A stretch of DNA of 64,000 nt from Sipunculus nudus (GCA_026874595.1 CM049307.1:50209178-50273177); one strand, 5' to 3'. Shown: positions 15,880-28,469, counted from the first letter of the stretch. A program made the numbers and translations. Notes: generated by a model not told the origin, from the letters alone.

Positions 15880-16540
15880 GGGCCAACTTGGAAAGCTATA
15901 CTCCAGTATCTCAGTCAGTTTTGCACGCTCGCCAATTAAGAATAACATAAACCAAACGGGAGAGCCTGTTTAATCCGGCCATGTGGAGCTTTCTGTTGCG
16001 TCTCACATGATAAGCCAATCATAGAGTGAAGGAGTAATTAACACATGCATTATCAGATGGCTGGCCTAATCACACGTAAGGCGGCCGGTGGAGGGGACGA
16101 ACGTGGCAGATCCATATGACAGCTTCAGCGCCTTGTAAAACGACGTCACCCGAGACAATGGATCAAAAGAGATTAATTTTCCGCTAAATTACATTTGAAA
16201 GTAAAATTTAATCAGGCGGCAACTGCGATTCTTCAAGGGTCAGCATCGGACCAGTGGCATGGCCAACAAGACTGGATTAACAAAGATTAATCGTTGTAAA
16301 CTCGGGGAGGTAAAATGGAGTTATCATTTCCTAAATTGTGCGCGCGCCCGTGTTGTTGCAGCCCTGGTAAAGGCGTGTCCCCCTGGTTGTGCCTCAATTA
16401 TAAGACACAGATCTTCAAACTAATACTGGCTTTCTCTCCAAACCAATTGAGTAAATGAAGGTTTCGATTTTCATTTGTAACTCACGTTAAAACGTCTCCA
16501 TATGAAAGTCCAACTATTGTTTTCAGCGTAAGCGCTTCAT
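15880..16540. promoter_or_regulatory. Candidate regulatory block with TAATCC and GGATTA
   Basis: A block of about 660 bp with balanced, non-repetitive sequence and many homeodomain-type cores. Lys50 sites are TAATCC at 15971-15976 and GGATTA at 16274-16279. It is a candidate Pitx-responsive or shared enhancer, by composition and motif only. Confidence 0.35.
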
Positions 16541-16929
16541 ATATATAGGCACTTGACATGTGAGCTCAATAAGTTTACTACTATTTATTTTAAAGTATGG
16601 TCTCGTGGCACGTCTTTGATAAATTTTAAAAATTTCTTATAAATCAATTCCGTAAATAATGCACTAGAAATTATATATTGTATTGCAAATTAAATTATTT
16701 ATATATGCCGCTAGTATGAAACAATTATAGAAATTCATTATAAAAAAGACAAAATAAAGTTTGATTATATGGTTATATACATGAAACCATTTGATATATT
16801 AACACAAAACAAAAATATATGAAAATAAATAAATCAAATATATTTAATATTGCTGCAATTTTTTAAGAAAAGGAAATGTAACAAACATGGAGCAATTAAA
16901 TAAAAATATCTCAGCTTATCATTAAATTA

Positions 16930-17560
16930 TTAGACAGAGAAAAGTTTTCCTGTTAGTGGGGTAGTGACGTCATGACTTCGGCATAATGTGAAACGTCACG
17001 CAGCTGTATTTTAGAAAATAGAATTAAGACGCTTTCTATTTCTAGGAAGGCCCACCGCTGCGTATCCAAGCGTCGCCGGGGTTTCCGCATAATTTGATCG
17101 CCACAACCGGTTCCAAGCGGGCCCAATACGGCCGCCACATTGGTATGCAAATTAGATCCGCCATTACCGTAAACGTTCCACAAAAGGTATTGGAGGATCT
17201 ACACCTGTCGTGCAGTGAGCGACAATAAAGGAAGCAGTTAAAGCCTCATTTGGGTTGAATCACTGCGGAGGCTAATTGTGACTGAGATGCTCGCTGTATT
17301 GTTGATATCCACTCATCCAATAGTTTAGAATCACAATGAGCTAACTTCAGATCAAAGCGCTCCTTTGTTGATAGGTCCTCGTTCTCCCTCCAGCGTGGTT
17401 ATTGTGTTTATTTTAATTAACAGGCGACACATTTCTGTCATCACATTTCCAAAAGAAGTTTCACTGGAAATCTCATAGACTGGCTCTTCATCCATCATTT
17501 TCAATATAATCGGTTTGCCTACCAAACGTGGCTGTTTCTGAGTAAACGCATCTTTGATGA
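16930..17560. promoter_or_regulatory. Candidate regulatory block in the gene desert
   Basis: A balanced-composition island containing ATTTGCAT-like and ATTAAC-type cores, with AT-rich sequence upstream and a (TA)n run downstream. No coding frame with a domain is seen. Confidence 0.28.
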
Positions 17561-17715
17561 ATTCACATTTTTCCCATGCGAATTTGTAGAATTAAGTCAG
17601 TGACAAAGATCAATGTAAGAGTGTATTATAAATTTGACATGTCCCAGTGTCACTATAGTAGGTACTATAAAGGAGCGCAGAAACGGCTGGAAGCCTTAAT
17701 TAGGAAACAAATTCC

Positions 17716-17716
<1 letters not shown>

Positions 17717-17762
<46 letters not shown>
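17717..17762. repeat. (TA)n microsatellite
   Basis: An uninterrupted TA run. Confidence 0.95.
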
Positions 17763-17764
<2 letters not shown>

Positions 17765-18054
17765 AGAGTTTACACAACCCTTTTGTGTATATTCTCAGAG
17801 TATTCTGCATGATTTATTTAATTGAGACCGCAATTTTATTGGTTATAAGAAAATTGGAACTCCGTATCCTATTACATGGAAAGTAAATGTATATAATATA
17901 TGAACTAATTATGAACATTATGTAATAACAAGTGTGTTGGACACCCCAAGAGCAGGCAAATCCATTTAAGTCCTGAGAAATGTTTGTCTGAGTACAAATG
18001 TCATCAAGATAATAAAAAAAAATAACGTAAAACTAATAAAAACTAAAATCGGTT

Positions 18055-18189
18055 ATTGGGCCAAGCCCATCTGCAGATGGGCCAGAAAGTGCATGGTATC
18101 AAATCCTTTATTGGGCTGCCCATCTGCAGATGGGCAGCCCAATAACGGATCCTTATATGGGCCAAGCCCATCTGCAGATGGGCCAGATC
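18055..18189. repeat. Triple nested palindrome (CATCTG-CAGATG) cluster
   Basis: The 18-bp palindrome GCCCATCTGCAGATGGGC occurs at 18065-18082 and 18166-18183. Between them a perfect 38-bp palindrome (18108-18145) has the same CCCATCTGCAGATGGG centre; one mismatch extends it to 18103-18150. Flanks of the two outer copies (GGGCCAA before, CAGA after) are direct repeats. Centres are 53 and 48 bp apart. Each centre joins two E-boxes, CATCTG and CAGATG. Confidence 0.9.
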
Positions 18190-18205
18190 CGCAAACGGGC
18201 TCCAA

Positions 18206-18232
18206 CATATATATATATATATATATATATAT
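18206..18232. repeat. (TA)n microsatellite
   Basis: A TA run directly after the palindrome cluster. Confidence 0.95.
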
Positions 18233-18359
18233 TAGATATATATTAGACATAGATAAATATAGATAGACACATAAAGGTATATACATGTATATAAGAGTAT
18301 GAGCCGGAGAACCTTATTACAGCTAACTGGGGTGCTGGGTAATCCTTCTCAAATAAATA

Positions 18360-18840
18360 TGCTAAAACCGATAAGAATGGCGGGGTAGGCGCGTTGCTCC
18401 CGATAGCAAGTCAGAATATGAGCGCCGGGGCTGGGGCCATTGAAAAGTTAATATACATGTATAAACGGAATAAATGCCAAAGGCACGACGGCTATATGAT
18501 TGCGGGCGCTCAATTACGATGTAGAAGAGCAAGGGGCAACAGCTCACTCTGTTCATGGTTTGCTTGGCTGGCCCCCGATCCAATTATCCATTCCAGACGG
18601 ACTGGAGCGGTATAATGAAGCCAGCATCGGCTGTCGGCCGCGGTTATAATCATGGCGTCCAGCACTGATCGTCAAGAACCATTATGGACTCAATTGCGTC
18701 TGAGAGCTATGGCCACTTTCAGGGAGGTACGGATCCTCTTTTAACAAGATTTGCTGCTTCACCGTGATGATCTGGCCATCTCACCTCCCGCGCTTCAGAA
18801 CCACTTCGTTTTCCTCTAACGTTGCTTGCTTGCTATTGTA
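18360..18840. promoter_or_regulatory. Candidate regulatory block in the gene desert
   Basis: A balanced-composition island of about 480 bp. Frames of 73 aa on both strands overlap and carry no domain, so a non-coding role is more likely. Confidence 0.25.
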
Positions 18841-19041
18841 AAAGTAGCTGCACTTTAGACCATACAACTAACTCGGTTTATCGATTTTGATGAATTGATT
18901 TACTCATGATCGCTGGTGTTGGTTGATTAAATGTAGTTATAAACAGCATTAGTTCTATTTCATAAGTTAATCGATTAATATATACTTTCCATTGCAACAA
19001 TAAGATACACTCATTATAGGGTCATGTTTCAACTTCAGGAC

Positions 19042-19048
<7 letters not shown>

Positions 19049-19138
<90 letters not shown>
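19049..19138. repeat. Long (TA)n microsatellite
   Basis: About 90 bp of uninterrupted TA. Confidence 0.95.
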
Positions 19139-19139
<1 letters not shown>

Positions 19140-19547
19140 AGCAGGACATGAATATCATTAAATGTTTTTACCATTTGGAACAACGCAAGTGCGATAACAT
19201 GCACATGGATGGGTTCCCCCCCCCCACAAAAACATAATTTCTTTCAATAATAAATATTAAAATAAATATATATATATGCAAAGGTATACAGTACATAGCA
19301 CGGATCAGTCTTGTCAGTATAATGGTATATCAAGTATAGCGATCATTTATATAATAATGTTTTTTCATGTTTCTTGCACTTTAATTTAAAAAAAGTTATT
19401 ATACAGCGATCGATCGGTTACTTTCCCCCGGCAATCTTGGCGGTCGATTTTATATACCTATATATACATATTCCCTGGGAAGCGATAAAGCTTCTTTCAG
19501 ACTATAAATATATCATTGTATATTCATGGTATATATTATTTATTATA

Positions 19548-19555
<8 letters not shown>

Positions 19556-19630
<75 letters not shown>
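19556..19630. repeat. (TA)n(GA)n compound microsatellite
   Basis: A TA run passes directly into a GA run. Confidence 0.95.
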
Positions 19631-19634
<4 letters not shown>

Positions 19635-19639
19635 AAGAA

Positions 19640-20990
19640 AGAAAAGCTTGAGACAATTGATTGACTCTATAGATAATTAATTAATATCTGGTCATAATTA
19701 TGAAAATATAAAAAACTAGGAACTACAAAATGTCCTCGATATTTTTTTAGTATTTTATACTAACGACGCACGTATACATGCAAACAACATTTTTTTAGAA
19801 ATAAGTATAATATATTATAATTATATTATTTATTATATAATTATATAGAATATTCTCCATAGTGATTATACTACATTCTATATATAATCCATGTATATAT
19901 AAAATATACCATGAGTATATGGTAATATGGTCATTAAGTTTAATATTGTTGTGTAAAAAATATACTGTATATGCATATATGTATATAATGTTATATTTAA
20001 TGTACTGGTCATGTTACCATATTTGAAGTATAGCTATTTCAGATGATGCCCCTTTTCAGAATACTCCCCAGATAACTTGAAATTTCATGCAGATTTTCGG
20101 GTTTAAAGGAGGAGAACGATTTTTGATGATAAACCGGGGTAACTTGAGATCAGTTTTATCCTATATTTACCCCGTGCAATAACAGACGACCCAATGCATA
20201 AAACATTTTTTTGTTTATGTGTGTATACTTATTGTAAATGTTGTTGTTTTTCTCAAATCAGGTTGAGTTTAGTGTTTATATGAATGCAATGTAATTATAA
20301 ATGCGCTTTGGTGAAGTGCACGCGTCATTATAAATCTGTAATTATCATTTATATAATTAACATATTTGGACTATTTTTAGGGATAGATCTGTATAACAAA
20401 TAAAGGCTTATACTTTTTCATGCATGCATATATAGACTTTTCAAAACCATATTGAAAAAAGTGATATAAAATCTGTTTCGTTAACCAAATATTTTCGATA
20501 ATTTTGAAAACATGTAAATTCTAATTTATATGAAATATCTCTGGACATTTTTAACTTTTATGTTCAAAAATTTTTGATTTCATTCACACACATACGAATC
20601 CTTATGCAAAACCTATACGTATGCGTGCTTATTGAAGTTTTATCTCTTGTTCTATAAATCCTTAAATTTGTTCAAAGTCCTTTTCTGTACTAAATTTAAT
20701 TTAATAATTTTATGTTACAAAATATTTCCAAAGAAACTATTCTTACATATGCACCAACACATTAAAAGTAATGATAAACGGAAGAAATCTACAGTTCAAA
20801 CGGAAAATGTTGAATGTTTACATGGCACAGACGTCTTCGTTATGGTCATATATATAGCCGGCTGCGTGGATGAATACATCAACAGTGAAGCGGCTAATGA
20901 AAACCAAGTTTGCTATTTAGAGTCTATGATAGTACACAGGCATACAAAAGCGGGCCCTGAAGTTGGGTATATCTTTCAATGACCGCAGCT
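19640..20990. other. AT-rich spacer
   Basis: AT-rich spacer. CGGGGTAACTTGAGAT near 20137 resembles motifs in the repeated block at 40490-40690. No gene is seen. Confidence 0.5.
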
Positions 20991-21640
20991 TCAAAAGCAG
21001 GAGCTCCGAGAACAGAGTCCTAATTTTACCGCAAACAATTCTAATATGTCGGCTTTGTTGGCGAGCACTCGCATCCCATTCACATTATTACATTATCCTA
21101 GGACTGTAAATATTTTCTCAATTACGACTGATACACGAGTCTATAATAGATCCTTCCCGCTGAGCACGTTTGTAATGGTGAAGCTACAATAAAGTATTTA
21201 ATTTATCCGTTTGAGCCGTGGCCGCGCTGGTTGAATAACGACGGACCGAGCGGCTTTATACAAAGCCTGAGGTGTACCAGGCTCCTGGGATACTACCAGC
21301 TGACCGGTCAAACCAAATCCCAGCCTTTGGTCAGCGGAGGCCAGGGCTTTGTGTCCGTTGATAATTAATTATTTCTGGATTTCACCTGGATTTGCTTTCT
21401 ATTCCTCGGCGATTGAAATTCAACGGCAATATTACGGCGCGCTTTAGCTTAAAACGAAATCTGGGCCCGCGCGCAAATCCGCTCTGAGAAAATGATAGTG
21501 CTAGATGTCCGTGTTTTAAGTGGTCGCTGTGTGTATTGGCAATCTCTATATGGCCGCAAGCGAGTGGTGCTTATCTTAAATACTACATGCTGTTTGATGG
21601 GGTATTTATCTTCGTCAGTACGTCTAAGCAGACTCTGCCG
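20990..21640. promoter_or_regulatory. Candidate regulatory block in the gene desert
   Basis: About 650 bp of GC-richer, apparently unique sequence in AT-rich surroundings, with no domain-bearing reading frame. Confidence 0.28.
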
Positions 21641-22486
21641 TTAATCTGAAGGATACGGATAATTGCTTAAATATATGTACACACGGAAGATAAAATAATG
21701 CGCTTTTTATTTTTTATTGTGACTTAAAATTGGTCCAGGGGGTACCCCCGCAGATACTGGGTAACGTAAATCTCATGAAAGCAAGTAAAGCCCCACCACA
21801 CAGCTGAATGCTCTTTATAATACGACACTGTGTTGCTGCCATGAAGCCTGGAACTAGCTTGTCTGTTCTGATTCAAAGATATGATATAAAACTTGTAACA
21901 TATGTAAATTAAGATGTACTTAACATCGTATTTTGTTCCGTGTATTTTTACATGTTAAATTTCGGGTTTTCTTAGTTATTGAGGTATAATGTTCAATATA
22001 TTTATTAAGAAAGATACATAAAAACATCAAATTTCATCATGTTTAAAGTAGACGCATTCTCATGAAAGACGTCACAGAACTTAATTCAACTGTATCGAAA
22101 ATAATACTGATTTGGTGCTTTATAGCTGTAAAATAATATTACCTGAGTTATATAGGCATATAGTTTTGTTTTGTATTTCCTCTTACAGGAGTAGCATTTA
22201 TGATATATTTGAATGTTTATGTGTGTGGAGTATGCAGTGTTTGAGCGCGTCTGTGTGTGAGTGAACAATTGCTTACGTGCTTTAATATATGCATTCATAA
22301 GATAAGATAAGATAAGATATAGTTTATTGCTATATATATGTAATAAAATCATCACATACAATATAGTATTTGGCTTGAATGGCTTGCTTAAACAAACACA
22401 TTAAACAAGAAATAATAAAATAAAATTGTGTATAGAAAAAAAGACTAAGAATGTTTGACTAGATTATTGTGCTGCAAGTGATATAT

Positions 22487-22909
22487 TTAATTCCAGAAGG
22501 GCTGCCGCGTAAGTGCTGGTTTGAGTCCTTTTGAATTGCCTGATAGGGACCTATAGCGAACCCCCGATTTCATTTTTTTAAACAGATAGTGCGCCGGATG
22601 ACTATAGTCTTCTATAATGTCGTTTGCTTTCTTCAACAATCGTGTTTGAAATAAGGAGTCAACTGTGGGTAAGGGAACCCTAATGATCCTCTCAGCTGTT
22701 CTGACTACCCTCGAAAGACGGTTCCTTTCCTCGACCGTGATACTGCCTCCCCATACAGTGACTGACAACGTGAGGACTCCCTGAATTACCGCCCAAAAAA
22801 ACTTGAATAAAATCGGTTGACTGAGCCCGAAATCGTTTAGGCTCCTTAGCAAGAATAAACGTTGTTGTGCCTTCTTTACGCAGTAATTAACATTTTCGGC
22901 CCACTTCAA
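22487..22909 (-). pseudogene. LINE reverse transcriptase fragment, downstream of the frameshift
   Basis: A 140-codon open stretch belonging to the truncated LINE. It encodes the post-catalytic part of the reverse transcriptase and the C-terminal end, with a stop at the low-coordinate side. Its ATG is internal and not a real start. Confidence 0.8.
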
Positions 22910-22977
22910 ATCAGAAGAAATAAAAATTCCTAAAAAATTAAAACAGTCAACGATTTCAACCTCGGAGCCGTCAATTA

Positions 22978-23214
22978 CTAAGGGTAATATTTCAGTTTTC
23001 GTCCGTCTAAAACAATTTTCGTTTCCTTGTTTTTCTTTACATTTAACTCCAGATTATTTTCAGAGCACCACGAAGTTAAAGTTTTAATTTCATTGCGGTA
23101 AACACTTTCGTTATTTCCCCGGATGAGACCAGAAACTGTTGTGTCATCTGCAAATTTTACAATGAGGCAATCATCAGAAGTAGAGACACAGTCATAGGTG
23201 AATAGAGAGTACAA
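22978..23214 (-). pseudogene. LINE reverse transcriptase fragment, catalytic ADD segment
   Basis: A 78-codon stretch containing FADDTTVSGLI. The upstream finger region and any endonuclease are absent, so it cannot be active alone. It ends in a stop caused by the one-base frameshift. Confidence 0.82.
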
Positions 23215-23925
23215 TTTTAATGAAAATGCTCACATACACGTGAACATGTACATGCATGTATATATATCCAAAGCCATATCCATGTATACATACCCATAAA
23301 CTTATACATGCATGCATTAACACACAAATGCGCATATAGAGATATAAACACACGTGCATATATATGTATGTCACGCGCCTTGCACCGGTCAATAATATCG
23401 ATCGGCCGTAAGGCGACCCATCGATAAGCGACCCATCGGTGCATGAATAATCCTGATGCTTCAGATCGACTTATGAGTTATTACTACATGCATACACACA
23501 TATGTACATGAATAATCATTTGAATTTCGTACAGATTCTGGGTAGTAAATTATGTATAGATACGGATTTTTCCGTCCTGTTTATAAAAATCCTTCTTCCA
23601 CTGATCGATCTGGTCACTATAGATCAAGGTCACTATATGTCACAAAGGGCCATCGGTATTTTCGATGGTCCTCCACGGCACTTGCGAAAAAGTCATAAAA
23701 CCTGTATTTTGTTTGAGCGGAAGGGTGCGGGCTTGTACATTGTAATTTATGCACAGTCTTTATTGAGGACATAATGTGTGAAAAAAAAACAACATTTATA
23801 TATATATATTTATATATGAGAGTTATATATATAACTCTTTTGATAAAATCAGTCTAGAATGTATTTTTTCTCTTAATAATTCAAATTTTAGCCAGGCGTC
23901 AAACGCATAAGTGTAAAATATCAAG

Positions 23926-24141
23926 AGGGGCCTGGACAGTCGTGTTGTAAAACGCTCGGCTCTCTCCGCTGGCGACTCGGGTTTGATCCCCGACGTTAGT
24001 ATATTAGAGTGGGTCGCCCGTCCAAGGTGTCCTCTGGTTTCCGCCACACATATATATATGCTTACAGACTATACCGAGCGCCACCAACGAGAATGCTTTG
24101 CATTTTAACTAGTTTTACATGTAAACAAACAAAATAAAATA
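23926..24141 (+). mobile_element. tRNA-derived SINE, family 1, copy 2
   Basis: Same order of blocks as 9083-9303: AGGGGCCT start, AAAACGCTCGGCTCTCTCC, box B as GGTTTGATCC (23980-23989, one change from consensus), AGAGTGGGT, CCGTCCAAG, a CCTCTGGTTTCC segment and an AAAATAAAAT end. It carries a short TA insertion near 24050. Confidence 0.78.
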
Positions 24142-24149
24142 TATCAACA

Positions 24150-25300
24150 TAGGAAAAAGAAAAAAAAATAGAGACACATCTACAGTTTTACATACATTTT
24201 TGCAAGAAGTTTAATGTATGCATGTTACTATAGGGATTTATTTTTTATGTTATAAACAAGTAGCATTGTGATATAATGAAACGTATGGAACAATTCTGTA
24301 GTTTAATTAATTTTAAAACAAGAATAACATATATATATTTAATATATAAAGTTCATTTGGGCTTTTAAATTTTAGTGCACTTAACATATATTTCTTAACA
24401 AAGCAATAATAATAAATATAAGATTATTCTGTCACTTAACAGTTTTATAGTTTTATGATAAACGTGTCGATTTTTTATTACATAATTTTAACCTAGATAT
24501 ATATTCAAAATCATACAAAGGTTCATATTAAAATATTTAGATTTTGTCATATTTAATTTGTATTTAGTGATATCCATAAAAATTGAAAAAAATACACGAA
24601 AAATCGCATAAACAAATGACATAAAAGAAAATAAATATTGAGGGTCTTTTCAATAGTGATTAAAAACAGCTTTTATCATCAAATTTACTTGAATTAAATC
24701 ACACACAACTTGGTATCAAAGTATACTGGACTGATATAAACGTTAGTAAATTGTGCCGCAGGTACAGACTTATAAATTATGAAAATGAATAAGCGTTGGT
24801 GAGGAACCTTATGAGAGGGGCTCCTGTCCTCTTTGTCTTAAATGAGGTTGGGGGGGGGGGGTTGCCAAAGGGGATTTTGACCAAGCGTCTCTATTTATTT
24901 ATTATTTTATTCCGGGGGGGGGGGTACTGAAAGGAAGCGCTATAAGTATAGCATCTTCATGACAATATATAGTTTACGGGATTTTTTCTATACCACTGCC
25001 CCCCCCCCTCCCCCCCCCCCAACTCCATTTACTCATAAGACAAGCCAAATGTGTAAAATTCATTTTCTAGCTGCATTACGCATACACATATATGAAATGG
25101 TAGCTTTAAAGTGTGTTTCGTTCTCAATTTGCATTTATTTAAATGCAATCCTCTTTTGTTTTGTTTACTGTTTATACAGCGCATCACATCACAAGCACAT
25201 TATTTCAATAAAATATCTAAGATATTGAAATATTCATGTTGTTAATCTTGAGTCTGTAAGTAGTGTATTTAGGAGGGCAATTTCCCTGATATAAATATCA
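24150..25300. other. AT-rich spacer with G and C homopolymers
   Basis: Runs of G near 24848-24860 and 24914-24925 and of C near 25000-25020 stand out in otherwise AT-rich spacer. No gene is seen. Confidence 0.6.
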
Positions 25301-25309
25301 TCAATAGCA

Positions 25310-26170
25310 CGTGGACAATGAGGTCTCTTTCGACCACAGTGTGTCAAACCCGGGGTTTTGTTTGTCAATCTCTATTAATACAGTGAGACCAAATCAGGTG
25401 CCGACCAGGGGACCTATATACCGTAGGCCTATGATCCCGACTCGACAGGGGTTCCTTTTCATAAAGTCCCTGCATTACCCCGATATTTCTCAGAGGATTC
25501 GTGGGCACCTCTGGCCTAATTCGGCCTCCTTGTCTGGAGATTTGCCCCCGACGGCACCCGAAAGCCTCACAATCACCGCGAACGCTGGCCATAATCATAG
25601 CTATGTTGGTTAGACCTGTCAGTATGACGAATTAAACCAGTCGCGGCCACTTTGAAAGAGCAGAACCAATACTCACGCCGGCTCACGCTGAATTTATGAA
25701 ATGTCACTGAGGTCTTGGCGGGGACTAAAACGAACAAGGTGGTGGAATTGGTTGGGCTTACGGTCTGACCCTCCCGAGATGTCGGTCTGGCCGACGACGA
25801 ATTAGTTGTGCCTCTTGGGTAATACCGAAGCCTTGTCGCTGGAATCCCGCAGACACCCGACAATTCAAATCACCCCCCGTGCCCCCCTCACCCGTCACCC
25901 CGCGGGCTGCGTCCCCTCCGTCAAGTCTACTGTGGTTCGACCTCGCCATGTTACCGGCAAAACCGACTTCGCTTGGACGTCCTCGATGTAACTCCGCCGT
26001 GACCCCTCTCGCCCCCATGCTCTCTCGTATAATATTCCACTTTTTTAGATTTGCACAGTGAATTAGATTCACCGTGCTCCTTCCAGCCTGAACTATTATT
26101 ACTGCGGAGTTTTTACACTTAATCAGACAAGTACGATTCGTTTTCTTCCCCCCCCCCCCCACCCCCGCCA
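25310..26170. promoter_or_regulatory. Candidate regulatory block (GC-richer)
   Basis: About 850 bp of GC-richer sequence with overlapping open frames on both strands (longest 137 codons, - strand). None shows a domain; the frames are a by-product of low AT content. A C homopolymer near 26146-26160 closes the block. Confidence 0.28.
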
Positions 26171-26517
26171 TCAGATTTATATGATGGAAGACTTAGAGTG
26201 CATGGGGTTGACTCTTAATATTATCTGGTACATAAATAAACGGATGATACCCACATTCATGGGTTATGTTACATCTTTATAAATACTTAAATATATTCAT
26301 ATTTATATCTTTATCTATTTTTTTTTTACTCCTAAAAGTCTTAATTATTAAATTCGGATTTTTTTTTATGATAAATGGGCATACATATATTGCACAAACA
26401 CGTAAGTACCTTTTCCCCGCGAATTTGTATTTATGAGTATAATAATATTATACACTTCGACTCTGTTCATTTATATATATAATATATAATATGTATAGTG
26501 TTTGTTGTATTTACTAA

Positions 26518-26624
26518 ATTATATTATATTATATTATATTATATTATATTATATTATATTATATTATATTATATTATATTATATTATATTATATTATATT
26601 ATATTATATTATATTATATTATTT
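26518..26624. repeat. (ATATT)n pentanucleotide satellite
   Basis: About 20 near-perfect 5-bp units in tandem. Confidence 0.95.
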
Positions 26625-27170
26625 GGTGTTGTGTTATATCGTATTCTTAATTTATATACAATCAAAAAATTAATTAATTGTAAGATCAGAAGATGAGAGA
26701 AATTTTAGCAGATGAAAACTTTTTTTAATTGTTCTTTTTGACAACAACAACATGTTTAGCAAACTGTTGATCTAGATAAAAATTATTTCATTTATTTGCC
26801 ATTTCAAATATGTCTAAAATAATTATAGCACAAAAATAATAGTTATATCCTCTAATGATATCCATCTGGACTTAATTAAAAAAAGACTTTTATCAGTTGT
26901 TCAAAATTAAATAAGGTGCACACCTTTACGAAAATAATATAGTCATATACATTCTATAGTCCATTTATGCTATAACCGGGAATATATATATTAGAACTTA
27001 TTAAGCACTCGTCTTTTTCACCTTGAGCACTTTAATTTGTGAAAAAACCTCCAGTTGATAAAATCACAATGTTATATGCTTCATATGTTCATGTCGAGAG
27101 TAAAAAATGAAATAAACGGGGAACCTGGTATCAGAGAATGATATAAATGTAGAAGGTGTTCATTATACCT
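26625..27170. other. AT-rich spacer
   Basis: AT-rich sequence with no feature I can support. Confidence 0.5.
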
Positions 27171-28080
27171 AAATTCTGGAGGGCTTTCTGCGAAATAATG
27201 TAGAACACGCAAATCCCGCGATAGTATAGCAGACGAGAATTACAGCAGACGACAGGTTAAGCGACGCGGGTCTCTGGGGGTCAGGCCGGGATGTCCACCC
27301 ATGCTAATAGCGCAAACTGCAAGTCACAATACCTGCGACTGTGCCTTTATCAAAACAATGACTTAGAGAAAAACACACTGTGCTTTACTCAGAAGAGGAG
27401 GGGTGAGCATTTGGCATCTTTAAGTATTCCGATCACATCTTCACTAAGTCTATGCTAAGTCCAACGGGCTTAAGGGAGGCTCAACAGCTAATTTCAGTCG
27501 GCGTAAAAGCAAACTAGTTCACTTAAACTCGCGGTAACATCTGTGTAAATACGCAGCAACATTGTTTGTTCTTCATGATGATTTTTCGATGGCTGCAGCG
27601 AACAATCTATACAATTTAATTCGCTGTTGAATAGCCGCATGAAGCTGAATGTATAGCGAATGACCCCGAGCGCGGGGGTCGGCAGGCCGCGGGTCGCCGC
27701 GCCCTCTCACTTTCAACACAGACGACTCTCTCCGGGCGTCAAAACTAAGCTCTAATATCCGTGCGCGTGCGCCGAAGTACTCCTCACCTCCGGGTGACTG
27801 CGCCGCCGGAAGACACCAGCTAATTGCTCGTGACTGTAACAGTATACGTCATGGCTTAAAATAAGATGTGACGGAAATAAGATATGACAATTAGAAATGT
27901 CCCTACGGAAATAATGCATGTCTCTAAACACGAATGTAATTGGAAATCTATTGGCTTTACCCAAAGAGCACGCTTTGTGCGGAAATTCAGTTATCACAGC
28001 GCGCCCTGTAGCACTGCGTCAGCCACTCAACCTCGAGGGCGCTACCAGGGTGTCAGATGACAGTGGTGGCACCTGGGTAC
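27170..28080. promoter_or_regulatory. CpG-rich block, candidate promoter or enhancer
   Basis: Around 27650-27800 CG dinucleotides are dense (GAGCGCGGGGGTCGGCAGG and nearby), unlike anything else in the desert. It could be a promoter of a non-coding RNA or a CpG-rich enhancer. No coding frame with a domain adjoins it. Its right edge (28059-28071) carries the primer-binding-like motif also seen at 11002-11014. Confidence 0.35.
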
Positions 28081-28404
28081 AAAGAACTGTATCAAAAATA
28101 TTCTTTTTATTGAATCACAGAATTTGTTTAATTAAATGATATCACACTTAGGGAAGAAGAGTGACAGATGACACCGCCCGAAACATGTGGCAAATCACGC
28201 GTTTTACAAAGATGCGGGAATAACATTTCCCTTTAATTTGAGATATATTGGTGTATGGATTATAGAACCGAACATGTTATTAAACTGTGACAATGTTTTG
28301 TTGTTGTAATTTTGCAAGTGTACACACGAAACTTTTCAGGAAAATGGCTCAAAAACTGAACATAGTTATTTTGAAATGGCTCAGTTTTACTGAATATCAC
28401 ACAG

Positions 28405-28427
28405 ATACACACACACATACACACACA

Positions 28428-28466
<39 letters not shown>
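28405..28466. repeat. (CA)n(TA)n microsatellite
   Basis: CA-rich units pass into a TA run. Confidence 0.95.

Positions 28467-28469
<3 letters not shown>

Larger units (their letters stand above)
22297..23214 (-). mobile_element. 5'-truncated, frameshifted LINE (reverse transcriptase C-terminal part)
   Basis: On the - strand, 23214-22978 encodes the reverse transcriptase catalytic segment (KFADDTTVSGLI, with the ADD motif) and the following WCSENNLELNV region. The frame then shifts, and 22909-22487 carries KKAQQRLFLLR and RVVRTAERIIRVPLP, hallmarks of one common non-LTR retrotransposon group, possibly L2/CR1-like. A single missing base near 23010 accounts for the shift; past it the second frame continues with VIDGSEVE and FLGIFIS. 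The element breaks off at about 23214 just before the catalytic segment and ends in a short (CTTAT)n tail at 22297-22320. It is dead and 5'-truncated, as most LINE copies are. Confidence 0.85.

Noticed and set aside
18055-18189. CRISPR-like array
   Set aside because: Only three units, each palindromic, in an animal genome; the spacing segments are partly repeated and not unique spacers.
25573-26171. 137-codon frame on the - strand plus overlapping frames on both strands
   Set aside because: GC-richer sequence keeps all frames open here. The product is low in information (Gly/Arg-rich) and lacks domains, splice context and a promoter.
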